Assembly: GCA_029061605.1 (NCBI GenBank)
Contig: JAIDRT010000055.1
Coordinates: forward strand, 36,377 to 100,376
Source: Clostridia bacterium
GTDB lineage: Bacteria > Bacillota > Clostridia > Christensenellales > UBA3700
DNA: 64,000 bases
Direction of reading: 5' to 3'
A program made the position numbers and the translations under genes. The notes under the pieces were generated by a model. The model saw only the letters and a program-made list of their open reading frames with translations, was not told the DNA's origin and did not search any database. Numbering within the stretch: the stretch's first letter is position 1; the number at the start of each line of letters is the position of its first letter. Positions 1 through 9,392 of this stretch are shown here, in pieces.

Positions 1-1131
1 GAGATAGCAAGACGCCTTGCAAAACTCGTCAAAGCGCCGTTTATCAAAGTTGAGGCAACCAAGTTTACTGAGGTTGGTTACGTCGGCAGAGACGTAGAGT
101 CTATGATACGCGACCTTGTCGAGGCTTCTATCAGAATGGTCAGCGAAGAGAAGTCTAAAGAAGTAGAACTCCGCGCAAGAGAGAGGGCTGAGGAAAAACT
201 CGTGCCGGCAATTACCAAGAAGAGAAAAGAAGCATATCCAGATTTGACAGACGGTCAGATGAGAGGATATATATTGCAAGAGATACGCGAAGGCAAAGTC
301 GACGACCTTGTCGTTACTCTTGAGTTGCCTGTCAAGCCTAAACAGCAGACGATAAGCAATCAAGCGGGTATGGAGATAAATATCAACGAACTTTTCGGGT
401 CTATGATGGGCGGAGGTAAGACTAAGTCCAAGACTGTCACAGTAAAAGAGGCTCTTAAGATATTAATTGAGATGGAAGAGGAAAAACTAATCGACCCTGA
501 CAACGTCAACGCAGAGGCTATCTCAAGAGCAGAAAACGAAGGTATTATCTTCATTGACGAGATAGACAAGATTGCCAGCAAGTCCAGCGGAAGCGGCGGC
601 GGACACGACGTGTCAAGAGAGGGTGTGCAGAGAGATATATTGCCTATCGTTGAGGGCTGTACCGTCAATACTAAGTACGGACAAATCAAGACTGACCACA
701 TTCTTTTCATTGCGGCAGGCGCTTTCCATATCTCTAGCGTGTCTGATTTGATACCAGAACTTCAGGGTAGATTTCCTATATCCGTTCGCTTGGACAGCCT
801 TACGGAAAAGGACTTTGAAGAGATATTGACCAAGCCAGACAACGCTATATTGATGCAGTATACGGCTTTGCTCGGAGTGGATAATATCAAACTCAAGTTT
901 ACAGCCGAGGCGATAAAAGAACTTGCCAAGATTTGCGCTGTAGAGAATGAGAACAAAGAGGATATCGGAGCAAGACGTCTTCACACAATGATGGAGAGTT
1001 TGCTTGAAGATATCTCATATGAGGCTTGCGATTTGCAGGAGACCACTGACGTGACAATCGACAAAGCGTACGTTGATAAGCACTTTGAGAGCGTGATCAA
1101 AAAACTTAATCTCAACAAGTATATACTGTAG
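1..1131 (+). CDS. hslU: HslU, ATPase subunit of the HslUV protease (5' end outside window)
   Basis: AAA+ unfoldase that feeds substrates to the HslV peptidase in the cytoplasm. The reading frame is open from base 1. The first visible residues (EIARRLAKL) are those that directly follow the Walker A motif in HslU, so roughly the first 60 residues, including Walker A, lie outside the window. Visible parts are the KVEATKFTEVGYVGRDVES stretch, the variable I domain (approximately the first 150 visible residues), Walker B IIFIDEID, the DVSREGVQRD segment, ELQGRFP, the sensor-2 region GARRLH and the typical C-terminal tail ending in YIL that docks into HslV. About 376 residues are visible. hslV is expected just upstream but is not in the window. 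Confidence 0.97.
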   Translation, partial: EIARRLAKLVKAPFIKVEATKFTEVGYVGRDVESMIRDLVEASIRMVSEEKSKEVELRARERAEEKLVPAITKKRKEAYPDLTDGQMRGYILQEIREGKVDDLVVTLELPVKPKQQTISNQAGMEININELFGSMMGGGKTKSKTVTVKEALKILIEMEEEKLIDPDNVNAEAISRAENEGIIFIDEIDKIASKSSGSGGGHDVSREGVQRDILPIVEGCTVNTKYGQIKTDHILFIAAGAFHISSVSDLIPELQGRFPISVRLDSLTEKDFEEILTKPDNAILMQYTALLGVDNIKLKFTAEAIKELAKICAVENENKEDIGARRLHTMMESLLEDISYEACDLQETTDVTIDKAYVDKHFESVIKKLNLNKYIL

Positions 1132-1170
1132 AGATAACACTTAAGAGTAATATTAATGATATTTCAATAT

Positions 1171-1270
1171 CCGCCTTGCGTCATATCAAGAGGTATGAAG
1201 AGTAGACGAAATATCTAATTCCGTCTTGCGTCATATTGAGCGGAACAAAGTGTAGTCGAAATATCTAAAA
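1171..1270. repeat. Tandem pair of about 50-bp diverged REP-like units
   Basis: Two direct units of about 50 bp (1171-1220 and 1221-1270) share the pattern ccg.cttgcgtcatat and then tag.cgaaatatctaa. They are a diverged form of the GTCATTTCGA repeat family seen throughout the window. They fill most of the hslU-hisS gap. Confidence 0.7.
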
Positions 1271-1302
1271 ATCAAAAAGAAAATGCATCAGGGAGACATA
1301 AA

Positions 1303-2559
1303 ATGATAAATATACCCAAGGGAACAAAAGACGTATTGCCGAGCGAGAGTTACAAGTGGCACTATATTGAGAATACTGTGCGTGAAGTCGCAAGGCTTTT
1401 TGGCGCCAACGAAGTGCGCACTCCCACTTTTGAACACACTGAGTTGTTTTTGAGAGGAGTGGGCGACACGACGGATATTGTCAACAAGGAGATGTATACC
1501 TTTGAGGACAAGGGCAACAGGAGCATTACTCTCAAGCCCGAAGGGACGGCAGGCGTTGCGAGAGCCTTTATTGAAAATTCGCTTTTCAATGCGCCTCAAC
1601 CCACCAAGATGTATTATATCACACCGGTATTCAGATACGAGAGACCGCAGGCGGGCAGACTGAGAGAACACCACCAGTTTGGCGTTGAGTTTTACGGCTC
1701 TTTTGCGCCGCAAGCAGACGTTGAAGTTATGTCGCTCGCAAAGAGTATTTTTGCAAAACTTGGGATCAAGGACTTGCAACTCAACATCAATTCCATAGGT
1801 TGCAAGAGTTGCCGCAAGGACTATAACAAGGCGCTCAAGGATTATTTTTCTTCCAAAATAGACAAGATGTGTTCCACTTGCAAGGACAGGCTTGACAAAA
1901 ATCCTTTGAGAATTCTTGACTGCAAAGAGGAGACTTGCAAAGCCATTGTCAAGGACGCGCCCAGCACGATTGATTATCTCTGCGACGACTGCAAGTCGCA
2001 CCACGAGAGCGTATGCAAAGGCTTGACTTCTATTGGTCTCGATTACGTCGTCAATCCGCGTATCGTCAGAGGACTTGACTATTATACCCGCACAGTATTT
2101 GAGTTTATCTCCACAGGCATAGGCGCTCAAGGCACGGTGTGCGGCGGCGGCAGATACAACGACCTCGTAGAGCAGGTCGGCGGTAAGTCAACCCCCGCGG
2201 TTGGCTTCGGTATGGGCATAGAGAGACTTATTATGGTACTCGAGAGCCTAGGACTTTCTTTTGGAGAGCCGTACGCGCCTGAGGTATATATCGCGCCAAT
2301 GTGTGAAGAAGCAAAGGACATTGCGCTTGTGATTGCCAACAATTTGAGAGCCAATGGGATATCGGCAGAATTTGATATTATGGACAGGAGTTTTAAGGCG
2401 CAGATGAAATACGCTGACAAACTGTCCGCCAACTTTGTTGCTATTATTGGAGAAGATGAGTTAAAGGCTGATAAAGTCGCAATCAAGAATATGAAGACTG
2501 GCGAGCAAGAGAGCGTGGAGAGGGATAAACTCGTTGAGTTTATTCAAAGCAAGAAGTAA
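1303..2559 (+). CDS. hisS: Histidyl-tRNA synthetase
   Basis: Class II aminoacyl-tRNA synthetase that charges tRNA-His. The protein has 418 residues, normal for bacterial HisRS. Visible features are the N-terminal IPKGTKDVLP, motif 2 FRYERPQAGR at residues 110-119, the histidine-specific RGLDYYTRT near 256-264, GGGRYNDLV, and motif 3 GFGMGIERL near 304-312, followed by an anticodon-binding domain. A Cys-rich stretch at about residues 167-235 (several CxxC pairs) sits in the insertion domain. The ATG at 1303 follows a GGGAG ribosome site. The order hisS-aspS-tcdA is conserved in Firmicutes. Confidence 0.97.
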   Translation: MINIPKGTKDVLPSESYKWHYIENTVREVARLFGANEVRTPTFEHTELFLRGVGDTTDIVNKEMYTFEDKGNRSITLKPEGTAGVARAFIENSLFNAPQPTKMYYITPVFRYERPQAGRLREHHQFGVEFYGSFAPQADVEVMSLAKSIFAKLGIKDLQLNINSIGCKSCRKDYNKALKDYFSSKIDKMCSTCKDRLDKNPLRILDCKEETCKAIVKDAPSTIDYLCDDCKSHHESVCKGLTSIGLDYVVNPRIVRGLDYYTRTVFEFISTGIGAQGTVCGGGRYNDLVEQVGGKSTPAVGFGMGIERLIMVLESLGLSFGEPYAPEVYIAPMCEEAKDIALVIANNLRANGISAEFDIMDRSFKAQMKYADKLSANFVAIIGEDELKADKVAIKNMKTGEQESVERDKLVEFIQSKK

Positions 2560-2604
2560 TAGTGAAGAAGTACGGATACGGTCTTAGGTCATTTTGACTT
2601 AATA

Positions 2605-2797
2605 TTATGTCATTTCGACCGTAGCGGAGAAATCTAATCCGAATTAGATATTTCGACTCCGCTTACGCTTCGCTCAATATGACGAGTTGAAAGTGTAACT
2701 TACGCTTCGCTGAATTGACGGATTGAACGAGGACTTTCACTTTAAACGCGTCACTCTGAGCGTAACGAAGTGAAGTCGAAGAGTCTAATAATCCGTA
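2605..2797. repeat. REP-like repeat cluster between hisS and aspS
   Basis: A forward core GTCATTTCGACCGTAGCGGA begins at 2609 and faces an inverted copy ending near 2684, giving a hairpin-forming pair with an aattagat centre. A third copy of the variant gtcactctgagcg...gaagagtctaa lies at about 2750-2790. It occupies nearly all of the 298-bp gap. No gene was seen. Confidence 0.8.
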
Positions 2798-2857
2798 CGA
2801 CATAATACTGATAAAATAATAATTATAATAATTAAAAATATATAGAGGAAAAGTAAT

Positions 2858-4651
2858 ATGGTAGATTTTCTAAACGGTTTAGAGAGAACGCATAAATGCG
2901 GAGAACTTCGTGGTAGCGACGTAGACAAGCAAGTAACAGTAATGGGCTTTGTGGCAAAATACCGCAATTTGGGCAATTTGCTGTTTATTGATTTGAGAGA
3001 TATAAGCGGCGTAGTTCAAGTTGCATTTGACGACCAAGTTGACAAAGCGGTATTTGAAAAGGCTACGGCGATCCGCAATGAGTTTGTCATTGCCGTCACA
3101 GGCAAAGTGAGGAGCAGGGGCAGCAATGTCAACAAGAATATGCCCACCGGCGAAGTGGAGATACTTGCCAGCGATTTGAGAATACTCTCGGAGGCGGAAG
3201 TCACGCCGTTTGTAATTACTGAAGATATGAAAGTCGGCGAGCAGTTGAGGCTCAAATACAGATACCTTGATTTGAGACGCAACTATTTGCAATCAAGACT
3301 TATTATGAGAGACAAGATTACGCGAGTAGTCAGCAACTATTTGTCTGACAATGGCTTTTTGGAGATAGAGACGCCATTCTTGGGCAAGTCTACGCCGGAG
3401 GGAGCAAGAGACTATCTTGTGCCGTCAAGAATACATAATGGCGAATTCTACGCTCTTCCGCAATCTCCTCAACTCTTCAAGCAGTTGCTTATGATTGCAG
3501 GTATGGACAGGTACTATCAGATAGCGAGATGTTTTCGCGACGAGGACTTGAGAGCCAATCGTCAACCAGAGTTTTCGCAGATAGACCTTGAGATGAGTTA
3601 TGTAGAGGACAACGAGCAGGTTATGACAATTGCCGAAGGACTTATCAAAAAGGTGTTCAAAGAGTGCTTGGGTATGGACATAACGGAGAAGTTTAGACGT
3701 ATTCCATACAGCGAGGCAATGGAAAGATGGGGAAGCGACAAGCCTGATACGCGCTTTGATTTGCAACTCAAGAACTTGTCCGATATAGTCAAAGACTGCG
3801 GATTTTCCGTATTCACTGGCGCTATCGCAAACGGCGGCAGCGTAAGAGCCATCAACGCAAAGGGACTTTGCTCCAAGATGACTCGCAAAGAAGTAGACGC
3901 GTGCGGAGAATTTGTCAAGAGTTATGGCGCAAAGGGACTCGCTTACGCAATGCTTAGAGAAGACGGCAGCGTCACTTCGTCTATACTTAAATTCCTCACA
4001 GAAGAACAGCAAAAGGCTATCTTTGAGAGAATGGGCGCGGAGAAGGGCGACATACTCTTCTTTGTCGCAGACAAAAACAAAGTCGTGTTTGACAGTCTTG
4101 GCGCATTGAGGTGCTATATTGCAGACAAGTACGAACTTTATGACAAGAGCAAGTTTGACTTCCTTTGGGTAGTGGATTTCCCTCTTCTTGAATATGACGA
4201 GGAAGAAAAGAGATATTTTGCGGTGCACCATCCATTCACAAGCGCGTTGGTTGAAGATATACCGCTTTTGGATACTGATCCTAGCAAGGTGCGCAGTAAC
4301 GCCTACGATATGGTCATCAATGGTCAGGAAGCAGGCGGCGGAAGTATCCGTATTCACGACTGGCATATGCAAGAAAAGATTTTCTCGTTGCTTGGTTTTT
4401 CTCAAGAGGATATTGAAGAGAGATTTGGCTTTTTCGTTGAGGCGTTCAAATATGGCGCGCCACCGCACGGCGGACTTGCTTTTGGTCTTGACAGACTGAC
4501 TATGCTCGTCACAGGTACGGACAATATCAAGGACGTTATCGCATTCCCCAAAGTTCAGAATGCGTCGTGTCTGATGATGGGAGCGCCTGCGCCTGTTGAC
4601 GACAAACAACTCAAAGAACTTGCAATCAACTTTGACAAAAAGGAAGATTAG
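2858..4651 (+). CDS. aspS: Aspartyl-tRNA synthetase, bacterial type
   Basis: Class II synthetase of 597 residues, the length of the bacterial GAD-containing type. In order: an N-terminal OB-fold anticodon-binding domain (residues 1-110), a class II core with QSPQLFKQLLM and motif 2 FRDEDLRANRQPEF near 225, an inserted GAD domain (about 290-400), then the core again with HHPFTS and motif 3 GLAFGLDRL near residue 540. The start has a GAGG site 9 nt upstream. It is followed by tcdA after a 1-nt gap, so the two are probably co-transcribed. Whether it also charges tRNA-Asn cannot be decided by eye. Confidence 0.96.
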   Translation: MVDFLNGLERTHKCGELRGSDVDKQVTVMGFVAKYRNLGNLLFIDLRDISGVVQVAFDDQVDKAVFEKATAIRNEFVIAVTGKVRSRGSNVNKNMPTGEVEILASDLRILSEAEVTPFVITEDMKVGEQLRLKYRYLDLRRNYLQSRLIMRDKITRVVSNYLSDNGFLEIETPFLGKSTPEGARDYLVPSRIHNGEFYALPQSPQLFKQLLMIAGMDRYYQIARCFRDEDLRANRQPEFSQIDLEMSYVEDNEQVMTIAEGLIKKVFKECLGMDITEKFRRIPYSEAMERWGSDKPDTRFDLQLKNLSDIVKDCGFSVFTGAIANGGSVRAINAKGLCSKMTRKEVDACGEFVKSYGAKGLAYAMLREDGSVTSSILKFLTEEQQKAIFERMGAEKGDILFFVADKNKVVFDSLGALRCYIADKYELYDKSKFDFLWVVDFPLLEYDEEEKRYFAVHHPFTSALVEDIPLLDTDPSKVRSNAYDMVINGQEAGGGSIRIHDWHMQEKIFSLLGFSQEDIEERFGFFVEAFKYGAPPHGGLAFGLDRLTMLVTGTDNIKDVIAFPKVQNASCLMMGAPAPVDDKQLKELAINFDKKED

Positions 4652-4652
4652 T

Positions 4653-5330
4653 ATGTTTTCTCGCGCGCAAAAACTTATCGGAGAGGACGGCTTGCAAAGA
4701 TTTTTTGCAAGCAAAGTCCTTGTCGTCGGCGTGGGCGGCGTAGGCGGATATGCTGTTGAGATGTTTGCTCGCGCGGGCGTAGGTACGTTGGGAATTATGG
4801 ACGGAGATTTGGTGGATGTCTCCAACAAAAACCGTCAAATCATAGCCCTTGAATCCACTTTGGGTATGCCTAAGGTTGAGGCTTTCAAAGAGAGAATACT
4901 TGATATAAATGCCAATTGCAAGGTTATCACTTTCAACGAGCGTTTTTCCGCTGACAATTCAAGAGTGTTGGATATGCAGTGGGACTATATCGTCGACGCC
5001 ATAGACTCTTTTGAAGACAAGGTCAATCTAATTTGTCTTGCCAAGCAAAAAGGCGTTGATATAATCAGCGCAATGGGCGCAGGCAACAGAGTGGAACTTT
5101 GCGACTTTGAGATATGCGATATATACAAGACGAGTTATGACCCATTGGCAAAGAAGTTGCGCAAAGCGCTCAAAGACAGGAGCGTGAAGAGCCATACTGT
5201 ATGCTATACCAAGACGCCTACAATTCCAACAACCGACGGAGTGGGAAGCGTAAGTTATATACCTCCGCTATGCGGAATAAAGTTGGCGGGGTATGTTATT
5301 CAAAAAATACTACAAGGCGAGCGCATATAG
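4653..5330 (+). CDS. tcdA: tRNA threonylcarbamoyladenosine dehydratase
   Basis: E1/ThiF-like enzyme that uses ATP to cyclise t6A37 in tRNAs to ct6A. The 225-residue protein has the nucleotide-binding GVGGVGGYA at residues 26-34, the downstream NKNRQ segment of the TcdA/CsdL family, and MGAGNR. The ATG at 4653 lies 1 nt after the aspS stop, with AGGAAG in the aspS end as ribosome site. The frame is open further upstream inside aspS, but that extension is not conserved-looking. The location after hisS-aspS matches the Bacillus neighbour of aspS. Confidence 0.93.
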   Translation: MFSRAQKLIGEDGLQRFFASKVLVVGVGGVGGYAVEMFARAGVGTLGIMDGDLVDVSNKNRQIIALESTLGMPKVEAFKERILDINANCKVITFNERFSADNSRVLDMQWDYIVDAIDSFEDKVNLICLAKQKGVDIISAMGAGNRVELCDFEICDIYKTSYDPLAKKLRKALKDRSVKSHTVCYTKTPTIPTTDGVGSVSYIPPLCGIKLAGYVIQKILQGERI

Positions 5331-5352
5331 TGTCGCTCTTTTTGCCCTAAGC
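5328..5352 (+). repeat. Remnant of the stop-codon hairpin element
   Basis: The sequence over the tcdA stop, TAG then tgtcgctctttttgccctaagc, closely matches the start of the element after the PTS gene at 21414 (tagcgccgctctttttgccctaacg). It is probably a truncated copy. The rest of the palindrome is missing. Confidence 0.5.
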
Positions 5353-5360
5353 AAACAATA

Positions 5361-5520
5361 TATTGTCATTTCGACCGAAGTGGAGAAATCCAATCAGTAT
5401 AAATAAACGGATTCAGACCTCTCGACTACGCTCGAGGTGACATTAGATTTTATCATTTAGACAGTAGTAAACTATATGCTGTCATTTAGACCGAAGTGTA
5501 GAAATCTCAATCCGTATAAA
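5361..5520. repeat. REP-like facing pair plus a third copy
   Basis: A forward copy at about 5363-5396 (gtcatttcgaccgaagtgg) faces an inverted copy at about 5418-5445 (cctctcgactacgctcgagg) across a cagtataaataaacgg spacer. A third, degenerate copy lies at 5481-5517. Confidence 0.8.
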
Positions 5521-5603
5521 AAGTATTTCAATTCAGCATTGACAAATGCTATTCAAAGTTCTATAATTCAATTAAATCAAATAAATACCAACGGAGTTAT
5601 ATT

Positions 5604-7241
5604 ATGTTTAACAAAAAGCAAATTGACGATGTTATCAAAAATGAGCGCAAAGACGTTGCTGCGGGTATGTTTGAACAATTGGAAAAACTTGCCGACGCGC
5701 AGGAGCGTAAAGAAGAGTTTTACGAAAGCGCAAGTTTAGAAACGCTGCGTAATCTTGTTGAAAATGGAGACGATGACGCTTGTTCGTATTACATTAACAA
5801 GTGTATCAGCGAAGGTCAAGGTCTTGATTGGGACGACATTGAGTATCTCGATTCTGCAATAAAAAACCTTAATTACTCGGCGTCTCTCATTGGAGCGTAT
5901 ATTTACGGATTAAAGAATTCTCGCTTTAAAGACGTAGAAAAAGAATTTTTCAGTTATGCCGTCTGCGAACAATATACCGATTCTGACGCGCATAAAGAAC
6001 TTGATAAGGCATATAAAAAGAATTCTTCATTGATAGACGCAGTTGACAGGGCAATTTTGTCAGTGTGTCTAGACAGATGGGCGGCGTCGACGCTAAGGGG
6101 AGAGAAATATTTTTCGTTTACCGTCCAACTTAACAAAGCAGATAAGAGTTCGGAATTGCCTGATTGGAAGTCGGCTTACGTTCTCGAAATTTATCTTACT
6201 CACGAAAACGGACGAGAGACAGATCCTGAAGAACTATACATAGCATATGTTCGCGGCAAGGATAAAGAACTCAATACGTTGTGCGGTAATATCGCGGAAA
6301 TGCTGTCTGTCATTGCTCAAAAGACAGGTTTGTCTGCGGGAGATATATACGTTGACGGCAAAAAGCGTTTTCATTATGGCGCAAGCGTTACTGCAAAAAA
6401 GAGCAATACTGAGGACGCTGTCAAGATAGTATCAGATGCAAAACTCAACGTAAGCGTCAGCGATGAAGGAAGACTTAAGAGCAATATATGCAGTTATTGC
6501 GGAGGAGCGACGGATTTTGGAGGAGTGTGTTCTGTTTGCGGAAAGAAGCAGAAAGACCAAGACGACGGCAATATTGTTATAAGACAGGGAAAAAATACAG
6601 AGGCGCTAAAATGCACTCAGTGCGGATCGCCTGTAAAACTTGACGAAAACGCTAAGACTGCGTACTGCTCGGCGTGCGGCACTACTTTTGCCGTAAACGG
6701 CAGCGCGCTTACAGACGGCGTATTTGGTCTGAACTATGAGAACATTCGCGCAGATATGCCTGAAGGCGCTCAGTTGCCGCAAGTGGAATTTGTCAGAGCA
6801 AGCATTGTAGAGGGAGCAATCACGGCGGTGATGCCTCGCAATTTCATAGTTATGCCAGACGAAATGCGCAAAATGAAATATCCTGTCAATGCGCCAAAAT
6901 ACATTTACACCACGCCTGATTCGACGGTAAATCTCAATTTTACCATAAAAGGCGATCTCCAAGAAAAAGACGTATTTGACTTTGGCAGATATATGCTGAC
7001 TGCTCTCAAGAACATCTATCCGACTGCAAAGTTTGGGGAAGCAAAACTCATTGGCAAGCCTAGAAAAGTATTTTTCATTGACTTTATTACGGCAGGTATG
7101 GATCAGAGTATTTACAATGCGATGTTTTTCTTTTCCTATGACGGCAAGCAAGGCGTCGGCTCTTGGAATTGTTTGGGTAAAGACCGCTGGTTTTGGGCGC
7201 CTGTATTTGAGCACGCAGTGAGAACTATGGAATTTAAATGA
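5604..7241 (+). CDS. Zinc-ribbon protein of unknown function
   Basis: The 545-residue protein was not recognised as a named family. The N-terminal half is helical and acidic. Two zinc ribbons sit in the middle: C296/C299...C309/C312 and C337/C340...C355/C358. A C-terminal domain (about 380-545) is rich in beta-type sequence and ends in aromatic-rich WNCLGKDRWFWAPVFEHA. There is no signal peptide or membrane segment, so it is probably cytoplasmic. The start has a GGAG site. It sits alone between repeats and the glyA promoter. The domain layout suggests a binding or scaffold role, but no function can be assigned. Confidence 0.85.
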   Translation: MFNKKQIDDVIKNERKDVAAGMFEQLEKLADAQERKEEFYESASLETLRNLVENGDDDACSYYINKCISEGQGLDWDDIEYLDSAIKNLNYSASLIGAYIYGLKNSRFKDVEKEFFSYAVCEQYTDSDAHKELDKAYKKNSSLIDAVDRAILSVCLDRWAASTLRGEKYFSFTVQLNKADKSSELPDWKSAYVLEIYLTHENGRETDPEELYIAYVRGKDKELNTLCGNIAEMLSVIAQKTGLSAGDIYVDGKKRFHYGASVTAKKSNTEDAVKIVSDAKLNVSVSDEGRLKSNICSYCGGATDFGGVCSVCGKKQKDQDDGNIVIRQGKNTEALKCTQCGSPVKLDENAKTAYCSACGTTFAVNGSALTDGVFGLNYENIRADMPEGAQLPQVEFVRASIVEGAITAVMPRNFIVMPDEMRKMKYPVNAPKYIYTTPDSTVNLNFTIKGDLQEKDVFDFGRYMLTALKNIYPTAKFGEAKLIGKPRKVFFIDFITAGMDQSIYNAMFFFSYDGKQGVGSWNCLGKDRWFWAPVFEHAVRTMEFK

Positions 7242-7273
7242 CGTATCATTGATAAAAATGATGATTGATTTTG

Positions 7274-7303
7274 TTGATTATCAGATTGTGGATATGATAG
7301 AAT
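7274..7303 (+). promoter_or_regulatory. Probable sigma-A promoter of glyA
   Basis: TTGATT (7274-7279), an 18-nt spacer, then TAGAAT (7298-7303), 34 nt before the glyA start. Confidence 0.5.
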
Positions 7304-7336
7304 AAAACAGTAAATATTTATTTTCAGGAGATACTT

Positions 7337-8593
7337 ATGATAGATTTTAAAGTTATCAGAGATACCGACCCCGAAGTTTGCGACGCTTTGGAATTGGAAC
7401 TTACTCGCCAACAGGGCAATATTGAACTTATTGCCAGTGAGAATATCGTCACGCCGGCAGTTTTGGCTGCGGCGGGATCGCACTTGACCAACAAGTATGC
7501 AGAGGGATATCCCGGCAAGAGATACTACGGCGGTTGCGAACACGTTGATATCGTGGAAAAACTCGCTATTGAGAGAGCCTGCCAACTTTTTGGCGCAAAA
7601 TTTGCCAACGTTCAGGCGCACAGCGGAGCAAACGCAAATCTTGCAACGTTTTTTGCATTGTTGCAGACAGGCGATACCGTGCTCAGTATGAGCCTTGCTC
7701 ACGGCGGACACTTGTCCCACGGAAGTCCGGTCAATATCTCAGGTAAGTACTTCAATATAATTCCGTATGAAGTAGAGCAATCTACGAGTATGATAGATTA
7801 TGACAAAGTGGCTCAACTTGCAAAAGAGTGCAAGCCAAAACTCATTCTTGCAGGCGCAAGCGCATATCCAAGAGCGCTTGACTTCAAGAAGTTCAGAGAA
7901 ATCGCAGACAGCGTAGGCGCATATCTTATGGTAGATATGGCTCATATTGCAGGACTTGTTGCCGCAGGCTGTCACGCAAGTCCGGTGCCTTACGCAGACG
8001 TGGTAACCACCACAACTCACAAGACTTTGAGAGGACCGAGAGGCGGACTTATCCTTACCAACAACGAGGAGATTGCCACCAAGATTAACAAGGCTATCTT
8101 CCCGGGTACGCAGGGCGGACCTCTTATGCACATAATTGCGGCAAAGGCTGTTGCTCTCAAAGAGGCTATGAGCGAAGAATTTAAGCAATATCAAAGACAG
8201 ATAGTCAAGAATGCGCGAGTGCTTGCCAAGGCTTTGCTTGACAAGGGTATCAATCTTGTTTCGGGCGGTACGGATAATCACCTTATGCTTATCGACCTCA
8301 CGTCAAAGGGTATGACCGGTAAAGAACTTGAAGCGTTGCTCGACAAGGCTCATATCACAGCCAACAAGAATGCTATTCCTTTTGACACCCAAAAGCCTTT
8401 CGTCACTTCAGGCGTGCGTATAGGTACTCCTGCCGTTACGTCAAGAGGTATGAAAGAAGACGATATGCTCGTCATAGCAGATTGTATTGCAGACCTCGTT
8501 GACAATAGAGAAGAAGCGGTTGAGCGTTGTTCTAAGAAAGTTGCAGAACTTTGCAAGAAATATCCGATATACGCCAACGATATTATTAGATAA
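7337..8593 (+). CDS. glyA: Serine hydroxymethyltransferase
   Basis: PLP enzyme interconverting serine and glycine with tetrahydrofolate, supplying one-carbon units. The 418-residue length is typical. Visible are ELIASENIV near the start, [25 protein letters not shown], the folate-site region and the PLP-lysine motif [16 protein letters not shown] near residues 220-235. The start follows CAGGAG. It is probably a single-gene transcript: a good promoter is upstream and a terminator lies about 110 bp downstream. Confidence 0.97.
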   Translation: MIDFKVIRDTDPEVCDALELELTRQQGNIELIASENIVTPAVLAAAGSHLTNKYAEGYPGKRYYGGCEHVDIVEKLAIERACQLFGAKFANVQAHSGANANLATFFALLQTGDTVLSMSLAHGGHLSHGSPVNISGKYFNIIPYEVEQSTSMIDYDKVAQLAKECKPKLILAGASAYPRALDFKKFREIADSVGAYLMVDMAHIAGLVAAGCHASPVPYADVVTTTTHKTLRGPRGGLILTNNEEIATKINKAIFPGTQGGPLMHIIAAKAVALKEAMSEEFKQYQRQIVKNARVLAKALLDKGINLVSGGTDNHLMLIDLTSKGMTGKELEALLDKAHITANKNAIPFDTQKPFVTSGVRIGTPAVTSRGMKEDDMLVIADCIADLVDNREEAVERCSKKVAELCKKYPIYANDIIR

Positions 8594-8637
8594 GAAGGTC
8601 TAACGCGACCAACGCTTGGAAAGAGATACGTCTAAAT

Positions 8638-8686
8638 ACGTCATTTTGACCAAAGCGAAGCGTCGTGGAGAAGTCTCAATCAAATA
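8638..8686 (+). repeat. REP-like repeat copy
   Basis: A single diverged copy: gtcattttgaccaaagcgaag followed by gtggagaagtctcaatc. Confidence 0.65.
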
Positions 8687-8704
8687 AAACTTAACAATAA
8701 GATT

Positions 8705-8750
8705 AAAATGCGCCCTAAATGTTGCACACAACAAATGGAGCGCATTTTTT
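8705..8750 (+). terminator. Intrinsic terminator after glyA
   Basis: Perfect AAAATGCGC/GCGCATTTT outer stem (8705-8713 and 8740-8748) followed by a T run. Confidence 0.8.
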
Positions 8751-8825
8751 ATTATAGGCGATACAAAATTCATTTTGCGGTGTAGTAATAGCAAATAGAT
8801 CAAAAAAACTTATGGAGAATATCAA

Positions 8826-9251
8826 ATGAAATCAAAATTAGGATGGATATTGTTTTCTATTGCGTTGGTGGCGGTAATAATTTTGTCATCTGTACTGGTT
8901 TCATACGAAGTCAAGTGGAAAAAGGGTGACGAACTTTTGAATATCTACGTTGACGACGTTCAATCTGCATATCTATATCATTATATTACTTCTACCGAGC
9001 AACCGCAAAAGCAAGAATATGAATTGAATGCAGAACAAATCCAATATATTATTACAGAGTTTTATAAGTCAATATTTGAAAGAGACAACTCGCATTATGA
9101 CGAAGGCTCAAGCGGTGTAGTATTTAAATTGAAAGACGGAAGAGAAGTATCGTTTGTTGTCATTGGAGGTAAAATAATTATAAATGATAAACAATATAAA
9201 TGTCATTCATATTTGACTAATTATATTGTAACTTATGGCTTTGGTGAATAA
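8826..9251 (+). CDS. Small membrane-anchored protein of unknown function
   Basis: 141 residues with one N-terminal membrane segment (about residues 5-26, WILFSIALVAVIILSSVLV) and a soluble part probably outside the membrane. No lipobox and no recognised domain. The start has a GGAG site 9 nt upstream. It stands alone between the glyA terminator and the Rrf2 promoter. Confidence 0.8.
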   Translation: MKSKLGWILFSIALVAVIILSSVLVSYEVKWKKGDELLNIYVDDVQSAYLYHYITSTEQPQKQEYELNAEQIQYIITEFYKSIFERDNSHYDEGSSGVVFKLKDGREVSFVVIGGKIIINDKQYKCHSYLTNYIVTYGFGE

Positions 9252-9330
9252 TTAACTTTATATAACAACAATATAAAATGCGCTTGATTTTATTTATCGG
9301 CGTATTTTTGTTTTATATGTATAAAATTCG

Positions 9331-9359
9331 TTGACAAGCAAATAACAATAGAGTAAAAT
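9331..9359 (+). promoter_or_regulatory. Sigma-A promoter of the isc operon
   Basis: Consensus TTGACA (9331-9336), a 17-nt spacer, then TAAAAT (9354-9359), 33 nt before the Rrf2 start. Confidence 0.85.
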
Positions 9360-9362
9360 AAA

Positions 9363-9379
9363 CCTAGTAAATTACTAGG
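9363..9379. promoter_or_regulatory. Palindromic operator at the isc transcription start
   Basis: CCTAGTAAATTACTAGG is a perfect palindrome with 8-bp arms around a central A. It begins 3 nt after the -10 box and so covers the predicted transcription start. The next gene is an Rrf2 repressor, so autoregulation is the likely use. Confidence 0.7.
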
Positions 9380-9392
9380 GAATGAGGCAGCA

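Noticed and set aside
1171..1270. Two direct repeats considered as a CRISPR array
   Set aside because: Only two adjacent units with no spacers between them, and the units belong to the dispersed REP-like family.
3425..4828. A 467-residue open frame on the reverse strand over aspS
   Set aside because: It lies fully opposite aspS and tcdA, has no ribosome site and shows no domain. It is an antisense shadow of biased codon use.
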